NCBI RefSeq assembly: GCF_003067705.1
Contig: NZ_QANL01000005.1
Location: 62,001 to 126,000, forward strand
Reading direction: 5' to 3'
Length of the DNA stretch: 64,000 nucleotides
Origin: Planctomonas deserti
Lineage (GTDB): Bacteria; Actinomycetota; Actinomycetes; Actinomycetales; Microbacteriaceae
Below, piece by piece: positions 58,161-64,000 of this stretch. The notes under the pieces were generated by a model. The model was given only the letters and a program-made list of their open reading frames with translations, did not search any database and was not told the DNA's origin. Both the position numbers and the translations under genes were made by a program. Position 1 is the stretch's first letter. The number at the start of each line of letters is the position of its first letter.

Positions 58161-59240
58161 TCACTCCTGGCTGGTCATGGCGAATGCGGCGGTGGCATAG
58201 GCAAGGGCGCCGGACATGTCCTCCAGCAGGTCCTCGTCGACGTTGTCGATGGTGTCGCAGGATTCGTGATAACAGGGGTCGAGGTCGCGACCGGCCACTC
58301 CGCCATAGGCGCGCGCCTGCTCCGCGCTCTTGGTTGCGCTGTCCCCGGTGAAAAGGCCGCCCGCGGCGATTCCCGCATCCAGGAAGGGGGCGTAGTCGGA
58401 TCCGCCGTCGAAAGGCGTCGTCTCGGCGGCGAGCGAGTTCTCCTCGAAGAATCGGAAGAAGACCTCTTCGATGTCGAGGGACCCGTCCGGGCCGCCGTTG
58501 CCGAAGTCCGACCCGTCCCCGTCGTGCACGGAGCGCACGCCGTTCGGTGATCCCACCATGTCGACGTTGAGATTCAGGGCGGTTGCCGCGAGCTCCTCGT
58601 CGGTCAGCTCCTCGACGTAGTGGTCGGATCCGTAGAAGCCGTCCTCCTCGCCGCCCCAGAAGGCGAAGCGCACCCGGTTGGCGGGTGCGACACCCGACTC
58701 GGCCAGCCACAGGGCGGTCTCGAGCATCGCGGCGACGCCGCTGGCGTTGTCGTTGATCCCCGGTCCCCTGCGCACGGAGTCCAGGTGGCCACCAACGACG
58801 ATGGTGTGGTCGGGATCACCCGCGGTGTCAGCGAGGACGCTGAAGGTCTCGATGCGGCTGCCGCGCCGATCCTCCCGGTAGTCGAACTCCTGCCGCTCGG
58901 TTTCGTAGCCGGCGGCGCGCAGCTGCTTCTCGACGTACCGGGCGGATGCCTCGTAACCGGCGGTGCCCGCGGCGCGGTTCCCGTCGTGCTCGTCGGCGAT
59001 GTCCTGGAGCGCCTCCAGGTGCCGGAGGAAGTCCCGCTGCGCGAACGCGTCCCGCACCGTGCGGGCCTCGAAGCCGGGCACCTCCGGTTCTGCGGCGACC
59101 TCCGGAACGGCGGGGAAGTTCGGCCGCCCGGTCATGTGGTCGACGCTGGGCGCCGTGCATGCCGTGAGGAGCAATGCGATCACCGCGGCGACCGAGGCCC
59201 TGCCGATCCGTCTTCGGGGGCGAGCGCTGCCGGCCCTCAC
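58161..59240 (-). CDS. M28-family zinc aminopeptidase lipoprotein
   Basis: A 359-residue exported peptidase. The signal peptide ends with lipobox LLTAC. Zinc ligands follow M28 order: His/Asp in VVGGHLDS, Asp in GINDNASG, catalytic Glu in FWGGEEDG, Asp in NVDMVGS and His in CYHESCDTI, which also gives two conserved Cys. It would act as a surface-anchored exopeptidase. GTG at 59240 overlaps the SARP stop as GTGA, so it is co-regulated with the activator. By analogy with the zinc aminopeptidase that degrades epsilon-poly-lysine in its producers, it may trim or detoxify the polymer; that role is inferred. Confidence 0.85.
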   Translation of the reverse strand: MRAGSARPRRRIGRASVAAVIALLLTACTAPSVDHMTGRPNFPAVPEVAAEPEVPGFEARTVRDAFAQRDFLRHLEALQDIADEHDGNRAAGTAGYEASARYVEKQLRAAGYETERQEFDYREDRRGSRIETFSVLADTAGDPDHTIVVGGHLDSVRRGPGINDNASGVAAMLETALWLAESGVAPANRVRFAFWGGEEDGFYGSDHYVEELTDEELAATALNLNVDMVGSPNGVRSVHDGDGSDFGNGGPDGSLDIEEVFFRFFEENSLAAETTPFDGGSDYAPFLDAGIAAGGLFTGDSATKSAEQARAYGGVAGRDLDPCYHESCDTIDNVDEDLLEDMSGALAYATAAFAMTSQE

Positions 59241-59950
59241 CGACCGACCGTGATCTCGGCGATCAGGTGCTGCAGGCGGGGTGACGGCTCGACCCCGAGC
59301 TCGTCCGTCAGCAGAGCCCGGAAGTCCTCGAACGCTCGCAGTGCGGGGTAGTAGTTCCCGGTCGAGATGTGCCCCTGCACGATCAGCTGCACCGGGCTCT
59401 CCCGGAGGGGCTCGATCGAGGCGGCCACCCCGGCCGCTTCGGCGCAGCGCGTGCCGTCACCCGAGGCCAGGAACTTCCTCGCCAACGACTCCAGCGCACG
59501 CAGGCGCCGCGTGTTCGACCGCTCCTGCTCGGCGATCACCCAGTCGTCGTACCAGCCGGGCAGCAGCACGGCATTCTCGAGGAACGCGATGTCGGCGGGA
59601 TCGGGCGCCGTCGTCGGCGCCTCGATGGAGCAGATCCGCTCCTGCATCCGCTGCCAGTCCACGCTCACTCTCGGCGCGAGGGCGAGCGAGTCGTGTGAGG
59701 TGCAGAGCAGGCCGGGAAGGTCGTGCGTGATCTTCCACATCCCGGTGCGCAGGTTCCCGGCGGCTTTCGACTCCGGTGTCGCGGGCCAGAGTAGTTCGGC
59801 GAGCACGCCGCGCGGCCGGGTTCCGAGCAGCGCGAGCGCGGCGATGATCCGCTGCTGGCGTGGGGCCACCTCGATGAGCTCGCCCCCCAGCCTCAGCTCC
59901 CAGTGGCCCAGCAGGTCGAGGTCCCACTGACCCTGCTTCGCGGGCGTCAT
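59237..59950 (-). CDS. SARP-family transcriptional activator (AfsR/BTAD type)
   Basis: A 237-residue small SARP. The N-terminal OmpR-type winged helix (LDLLGHWELRLGGELIEVAPRQQ, LAELLWPATPESKAAGNLRTGMWK) is followed by a BTAD helical domain (DWVIAEQERSNTRRLRALESLA … HISTGNYYPALRAFEDFRALLTDELGVEPSPRL). SARPs activate antibiotic and related clusters. ATG 59950 has GGAGG 5 nt upstream and overlaps the stop of a 20-codon leader ORF. Located between the phosphopantetheinyl transferase and M28 gene, it is the obvious pathway-specific regulator of this cluster. Confidence 0.88.
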   Translation of the reverse strand: MTPAKQGQWDLDLLGHWELRLGGELIEVAPRQQRIIAALALLGTRPRGVLAELLWPATPESKAAGNLRTGMWKITHDLPGLLCTSHDSLALAPRVSVDWQRMQERICSIEAPTTAPDPADIAFLENAVLLPGWYDDWVIAEQERSNTRRLRALESLARKFLASGDGTRCAEAAGVAASIEPLRESPVQLIVQGHISTGNYYPALRAFEDFRALLTDELGVEPSPRLQHLIAEITVGR

Positions 59951-60009
59951 GCCGCCCTCCGATGCGCCGTCTCATGTGCCGCGTTCGTACGCGCTGCTGT
60001 AGTCACCAT
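59947..60009 (-). CDS. 20-codon leader ORF upstream of SARP
   Basis: ATG at 60009 has AGGAGG ending 2-3 nt upstream, encodes 20 residues (starting MVTTAARTN) and ends in a TGA that overlaps the SARP ATG as ATGA. The coupling and strong ribosome site suggest that its translation sets that of the regulator. The peptide itself is Ala/Thr/Arg/His-rich with no known motif. Confidence 0.5.
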   Translation of the reverse strand: MVTTAARTNAAHETAHRRAA

Positions 60010-60084
60010 TGCCTCCTGCTGCGAGTAATACTCATGTTCTCTCGCATTCAGTCCGAGGAATAGACCTGCCTGGGGAAACTCCCT

Positions 60085-60098
60085 CCCCAATATTGGGG
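60085..60098. promoter_or_regulatory. CCCCAATATTGGGG palindrome upstream of SARP unit
   Basis: A perfect 14-bp palindrome 135-150 bp before the SARP start and 76 bp before the leader ORF, between it and the phosphopantetheinyl transferase stop. The AT core in GC-rich DNA suggests a protein-binding site. Confidence 0.4.
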
Positions 60099-60156
60099 GC
60101 TCCTTTGCGGGGGCTTGGCGGGGGCTATCAGTGGGGGCGAGGGGCGAAGCGCCCGG

Positions 60157-60855
60157 TCAGGGGACGCGACGCACCGCCGCCGCCAGCACGAGTTCGGCGG
60201 GCAGCCCCAGTTGCCCGGGGTCGATGTCCGCGAACTCGACGCCCTCGAAGGCGTCGCCGGACGCGTCGACGTCGGACGGCTCACGGAAGAGCCCGGCGCC
60301 CGTTGCCTTGAGGAACGCCTCCTTCCGCGCCCAGAGTCGAGCGCGCATCCGCAGCGCCCCGGCCTCGTCGGCGGTGTCCGCACGGGAGAGCGCTGCCCGC
60401 TCGGGCGGCGTGAGCAGGACGGCGTCGAACCCGGCGAACCCCGCCCGGCCCGCGTCCTCCAGGTCGACGCCGACAGCCCCGATGGCGGGATCGGTCGTTC
60501 CCGCGAGAAGGGCCCACGGTCCCGAGCGACTGAGGCTCAGCCGAACCTGGCGGGCTCCACCCGGCGATCGGTATCCGGGGCGCCCGTGATCGACGGTGCC
60601 GGACAGCCCGCAGTTGGCGCAGGCATAGTCGAGGAGGAGATGCTGCGGCTCGGTCCCGAGGAGTCCTGCCGCGAAGCGTCGGAGCGCGGTCCTGCCGCCG
60701 AGGAATCGGTCACGCTCCCGCCCGGACGGCATCCTCGCGGCCCTGTCGAGCTCGACGGGGTGAAGAGCCGTGACGCCGCCCCGGGTGTCCTCACGCGCGG
60801 GGGCGTCGAGGCGAACGGCGGCCAGGGTCAGGCTGCCCCACTGCATCGACGACAC
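60157..60855 (-). CDS. 4'-phosphopantetheinyl transferase (Sfp type)
   Basis: A 232-residue PPTase. Magnesium and CoA motifs are VGVDLEDAG and RLWARKEAFLKATGAGL. It transfers phosphopantetheine from CoA to the serine of carrier domains and is expected to prime Ser598 of the neighbouring synthetase. Four cysteines near CANCGL are an oddity but not a clear metal site. Start is GTG 60855 or ATG 60846; neither has a clear ribosome site, so a leaderless mRNA is possible. Confidence 0.88.
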   Translation of the reverse strand: MSSMQWGSLTLAAVRLDAPAREDTRGGVTALHPVELDRAARMPSGRERDRFLGGRTALRRFAAGLLGTEPQHLLLDYACANCGLSGTVDHGRPGYRSPGGARQVRLSLSRSGPWALLAGTTDPAIGAVGVDLEDAGRAGFAGFDAVLLTPPERAALSRADTADEAGALRMRARLWARKEAFLKATGAGLFREPSDVDASGDAFEGVEFADIDPGQLGLPAELVLAAAVRRVP

Positions 60856-60897
60856 AGCGCCACGCTAGCGCGCACTGGTGCCAGCCGACCCGCCGTG

Positions 60898-60970
60898 CGG
60901 TCCCTGAGTTCGTCGGAGGGACGTGAGGTTTGCGTGGGCGGGTGGCGTCGCTTCGACAGGCTCAGCGACC
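60898..60970. repeat. Palindromic intergenic repeat, copy 1
   Basis: Begins CGGTCCCTGAGTTCGTCGGA and ends GCTTCGACAGGCTCAGCGAC; the two ends are near-inverted repeats of each other (CCTGAG..TCGTCG vs TTCGACAGGCTCAG), so the unit folds into a long hairpin. Copy 2 lies at 61019-61093. This type of TTCGACAAGCTCAGG element is scattered in many Micrococcales genomes. Confidence 0.8.
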
Positions 60971-61018
60971 GTGGAGGGGCGCAGCGGCGGACCACAGGGG
61001 GCGCGGTGACGAGCCACA

Positions 61019-61093
61019 CGGTTCCTGAGCTCGTCGAAGGGACGTGGGGTTTGAGTGGGGGCGGGTGGCGTCGCTTCGACACTCTCGGCGACC
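61019..61093. repeat. Palindromic intergenic repeat, copy 2
   Basis: Same layout and spacing as copy 1 with roughly 88% identity by eye: CGGTTCCTGAGCTCGTCGAA … GTCGCTTCGACACTCTCGGC. The pair are direct repeats 121 bp apart. Confidence 0.8.
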
Positions 61094-61163
61094 GGCCAGA
61101 CGAATTCTGGGGTTGGTCGAGAGGGAAGCGAGATCCGTTTGGGCCGGTCGCGTCACGTCAGGT

Positions 61164-61625
61164 TCACACTGCGACGAGCGTCTCTAGCGCGGACGCGAGA
61201 ATCGCAAGAAACAGAGAGAAGAACCCCACGCTCATCAATCGAGATGTATACATGAGTGCTCTTTCCTCCGAGTAGAGGACGCGGATCTTGTCCTCGAGGA
61301 GCTTCCGTTCGAACGCGTCAACATTGGAAGCGGCGCCTTCGGTGAACAAGTTACGTACATCCACCTCCTCGCCGGTGCGGGGCCAGAGCGCACGCAGGCC
61401 GAGCAGCGCTGCGATGACGATCGTCGAGAGCACGAGACCATCCCAATCGGTCACCTCACCGCTTCCCTGGAGGCCAGATGCGACGGTAGCGGAGCCTACG
61501 AGCACTGTCGCTCGCGCGTGTGCTCCGCTCTGCCGCGTGCTGTAGCTCAGCCTTTGTTGGTCCACCTCCTCATTGAGAAGGTGCGTTGTCGTTGCGGCCT
61601 GCGGCTCGCGGCCGTGGTCGTCCAT
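61164..61625 (-). CDS. Two-helix membrane protein of unknown function
   Basis: A 153-residue protein: a ~60-residue polar N-terminus, membrane helix 1 (DGLVLSTIVIAALLGLRALW), a ~50-residue charged cytoplasmic segment (EEVDVRNLFTEG, ERKLLEDKIRVLYSEERAL) and helix 2 (LMSVGFFSLFLAILASALE). The layout recalls two-helix SLATT-like proteins but I cannot confirm it. It lies 14 bp after the M15 peptidase gene and is probably co-transcribed. ATG 61625 is chosen after a GGGGGG-containing stretch. Confidence 0.65.
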   Translation of the reverse strand: MDDHGREPQAATTTHLLNEEVDQQRLSYSTRQSGAHARATVLVGSATVASGLQGSGEVTDWDGLVLSTIVIAALLGLRALWPRTGEEVDVRNLFTEGAASNVDAFERKLLEDKIRVLYSEERALMYTSRLMSVGFFSLFLAILASALETLVAV

Positions 61626-61639
61626 ATATGCGAGCCCCC

Positions 61640-64000
61640 TCAGTTCCCCTCGTAGACCGAGCGGAAGACGACGAAGTTGAGACGGACGCGAAGGGCGTTG
61701 GCGCGGGGGACAGTGAACTGGCCGGTGATCAGGCGCCGGTGGAACGCCCACACGGGCAGCGAGGGCACCGATCCATCGGGGTCGCGGTTCTGGCTCATGT
61801 CGCGTCGGAGCAGCTCGCGCCAACTGCTGGCGCGCATGTTCCAGCGCATGTAGGTCATGCAGAGGAGGTCGAGTGGGTTCGGCTTCGGCGTCACCTCGGC
61901 CATCACAGCCGCGTGCGTCTCCCGCCAGAACGCGTCCACCAGCATCAGCGAGAGCACCGCGAAGCGCCGGGACGCGACGACGCTGAACTCGCCCGGCGCT
62001 CCGGGAACGGCGCTCACGGAGAGTTCGGCGTCAATCTCCACGGCGATGTTCCGCGGTAGACGACCGGCCGCGACCTGGGCCGCGACGGCCGAGCGGAACA
62101 CGGCGTCGTGCTGGGCACCGGAACCGGGACCCCGGGCGATGTCGTTGTCCTTGCCCGGCACGGCGATGGTCTTCACGAAGTGGTCGGTGCCCATGTTCAC
62201 GAAGAAGAACAGGGAGCGCCAGATCGAGCGCGCGTCCGCCACGTCGGTCGCGCGCACGCGTGGGCCGACCGGTGCTGTGGTCAGTCCCTCCTTCGCCCAG
62301 ACGCCGAGGAGAACCCAGGGTGGCGCCGCCTGAGCCGGGTTCTCGAACCACGCGCGATACGCGTCCTCGACCCGATCGTCGTTCACGCGCCCGAACAGGA
62401 CGTTGGCATCGAGGGTCGGGTGCGGACTGCCCGGTGTGCCGATGCCGGTCTCGCTCATCATCGTCGCCCGCGTCCGCGCAGTGATGCTTGTGGGTGTGCC
62501 CGCGATGGTCCGCTCGGTGCGCGCGCGACCCTGGGAGAAGGCGATGCCGGCCTCGAGCAGGCGGAGCCGCACGGCCGGGTCGGCGGTGGCGAGGATGCCC
62601 CGCCTCACCCTGGAGAAACGCGCGTCCAGGACGGGTGGCGTCGGCGAGGGTGGGGCGAACGTCGCGCGGTGAAGGGCGACCCGGTTCCTGACGTCAGCAC
62701 CGGCCTGTCCCGGGATGATCGTCCAGAGCTTCCACCGGCCGCGGACGTCGAGGTGGATGCCGTCGGTCGCGACACCGATGGCGAGTTCAGGCCCGGCGGC
62801 GTCGATCGCGAGCCGCGCCAGCTGTTCTCCGCTCATACCCGAGATGCGGATGTCCGCCGCCTGACCCGAGGAGTGCCGGCTCTCGGTGTCTGCCGCGGGC
62901 GAAGCGAATCCGCGGGGCCGGTATCCCGCATCGACGCGCACCGCACGGCCCGCCCCGTCCCTGATGGCCTGGAGCACGCGCACCAGCTCGGGGGAGATGC
63001 GCGCGACCGTCGACGAGGATCCGCCCGCCGGAACGAGTTCCTTGACGGTGAAGTTCTTCGAGAGCCTCAGTCCGAGCGATGCAGAGGTAACCGCGAGCAG
63101 AGGCAGGCCGGTGCCGTGCGGGTCCGCATGTGCGGGGTCCGCGGTCGCGCCGGGTGACGCGTACGGAAGCGCCAAGCCGGATGGGAAGACCACCGAGGCG
63201 CCGGAGGGTGGGACGAACGACTCAAAGGACCCGAGGTCCTCGAAGGTGGACTCCGTCTCCGCCTCGGTGCTGACGCCGGGGCCGGTGAACGTGGCCTCGG
63301 TCCGATCGGCGGACCCGGCCAGGTCCTTCACCGAGACCGACCGCTCGGTCCAGCCGAGGTCCTCGGCCCACACCTCCTCTGCCCACACCTCCTCGGGGCG
63401 CGCGTCCTCCCCGTCGATCGTGAGGTACTCGGCCTCGAGCTCCTCCGGCTCGAACGTTTCCGGCTCGGACGCTTCCGGCTCGGACGCTTCCGACGCGAAC
63501 GACTCGGCGTCGAACGCCTCCGTCCCGGATGCGCGTGAGTCCGCGGCCTCCGGATCGAACGCCTCCCACGCGAGCTCCTCGGACGAGAGGGTGTGGAGGT
63601 CCTCTGTGATTCCCGCGGCGGCATCCCGCCCCTCGGCCTCGCTTGCGGCGACCTCTGCCGATTCGACCTCGCCGTCCTCATCCTCGGCGGCCGGTAGCTC
63701 CTCGATCTCCGGCTGCTCCCCGGTACCAGCGAGCGCCTCGGTCCAGCCGGTCCATCCCGACGCCGCCTCGGTCTCAAGGCTCTCCTTCCCTCCTCCGCCG
63801 GGCGGGCAGACGAAGGGTCGGGCGTCGGCCACGTCGGAACCTGCGTCCGCCAGGAGTGCACCGCCGTAGCGTCCGGGCACGGCGCCGTGCGCCACGGACG
63901 TGCGTTCAACGCGGAAACGAGCCCGCACGGACGGTGGAGCGGCGGCGAGCAGCGCGCAGAGGGTGCGGCCGAGCGCCTCGCTGGCCGGCTGGGTGCCGGG
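61640..64000 (-). CDS. Large acidic protein with M15-type peptidase domain (5' end off window)
   Basis: At least 786 residues; the frame stays open to the window edge without a convincing start, so the gene is 5'-partial. Residues after the first ~90 form an acidic Glu/Ala/Ser region with short repeats (EASEPEASEPE, EEVWAEEVWAE). Next is an M15_3 peptidase domain: SKNFTVKEL, VDAGYRPRGF, SRHSSGQAADI (His and Asp zinc ligands) and IHLDVRG (second His). The C-terminal ~350 residues, including WVLLGVWAKEGL and NMGTDHFVKTIAVPGKDNDIA, are unknown. M15_3 enzymes cleave peptidoglycan peptides. No signal peptide is visible in the part present. Peptidoglycan targeting or a secretion-system cargo is possible. 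Confidence 0.75.
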   Translation of the reverse strand, partial: PGTQPASEALGRTLCALLAAAPPSVRARFRVERTSVAHGAVPGRYGGALLADAGSDVADARPFVCPPGGGGKESLETEAASGWTGWTEALAGTGEQPEIEELPAAEDEDGEVESAEVAASEAEGRDAAAGITEDLHTLSSEELAWEAFDPEAADSRASGTEAFDAESFASEASEPEASEPETFEPEELEAEYLTIDGEDARPEEVWAEEVWAEDLGWTERSVSVKDLAGSADRTEATFTGPGVSTEAETESTFEDLGSFESFVPPSGASVVFPSGLALPYASPGATADPAHADPHGTGLPLLAVTSASLGLRLSKNFTVKELVPAGGSSSTVARISPELVRVLQAIRDGAGRAVRVDAGYRPRGFASPAADTESRHSSGQAADIRISGMSGEQLARLAIDAAGPELAIGVATDGIHLDVRGRWKLWTIIPGQAGADVRNRVALHRATFAPPSPTPPVLDARFSRVRRGILATADPAVRLRLLEAGIAFSQGRARTERTIAGTPTSITARTRATMMSETGIGTPGSPHPTLDANVLFGRVNDDRVEDAYRAWFENPAQAAPPWVLLGVWAKEGLTTAPVGPRVRATDVADARSIWRSLFFFVNMGTDHFVKTIAVPGKDNDIARGPGSGAQHDAVFRSAVAAQVAAGRLPRNIAVEIDAELSVSAVPGAPGEFSVVASRRFAVLSLMLVDAFWRETHAAVMAEVTPKPNPLDLLCMTYMRWNMRASSWRELLRRDMSQNRDPDGSVPSLPVWAFHRRLITGQFTVPRANALRVRLNFVVFRSVYEGN

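Larger units (their letters stand above)
60856..61163. other. Intergenic region holding a two-copy palindromic repeat
   Basis: About 310 bp with no gene. Nearly all of it is the repeat pair described at 60898-61093 plus a third partial GGTTGGTCGAGAGGGA stretch at about 61109-61125. Confidence 0.6.

Overview
This is a 64 kb stretch of high-GC chromosome. GC-rich codon use, frequent GTG and TTG starts, actinobacterial gene families (SARP regulator, Pls/PosA-type synthetase, CGNR regulator, MalEFG-type importers without their own ATPase) and gene style point to an actinomycete. Microbacteriaceae or a close relative is my inference. No rRNA, intact tRNA, CRISPR array or insertion sequence is visible.

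Left end (1-6.1 kb): a lower-GC, decaying accessory segment. It holds an intact two-gene operon, a serine/threonine kinase overlapping by 8 nt a NACHT-type STAND NTPase, which looks like a candidate anti-phage or self/non-self sensing module. Around it lie tRNA T-arm-like scraps at both ends, eroded MFS-transporter fragments and a short-chain dehydrogenase pseudogene.

6.1-15 kb: mostly secreted or envelope genes: a Tat-exported animal-type haem peroxidase, a malectin/kelch protein, an NTF2-like protein, a peptidoglycan-binding-domain protein (paralogue at 48 kb), a probable phosphatidylcholine synthase and a zinc-ribbon SDR.

15-40 kb: a plant-polysaccharide and pentose utilisation locus. It contains two lipoprotein/permease ABC importers, two cytoplasmic GH5 enzymes, a cytoplasmic GH10 xylanase, aldo/keto reductases, an epimerase, a tautomerase and a ThuA protein. 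It also carries XylB-like SDR, lactonase, IlvD/Edd dehydratase and ketoglutarate-semialdehyde dehydrogenase genes, which together resemble an oxidative (Weimberg-type) pentose route with one step not visible. One LacI regulator sits in the middle, and operator-like palindromes (CGAAA-nn-TTTCG) occur before nearly every transcription unit, including lacI. A secreted GH26 enzyme closes the region.

40-50 kb: housekeeping and stress genes (Dabb protein, CGNR regulator with divergent EamA exporter, lipoprotein, metallophosphatase, nitroreductase, DHFR-like protein, DHDPS-family lyase, second peptidoglycan-binding protein, vanadium-haloperoxidase-like protein).

50-61 kb: a biosynthetic cluster on the minus strand: 4'-phosphopantetheinyl transferase, short leader ORF, SARP regulator, M28 peptidase lipoprotein, EctB-type diaminobutyrate aminotransferase, aspartokinase and a Pls/PosA-family membrane NRPS. 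With ectA and ectC absent, the logical product is a poly-(L-2,4-diaminobutyrate) type cationic homopolymer. Three direct repeats at exact 11-bp spacing upstream of ectB are a credible SARP operator.

61-64 kb: a two-copy palindromic intergenic repeat, a two-helix membrane protein and a long acidic protein with an M15-type peptidase domain that runs off the window edge.
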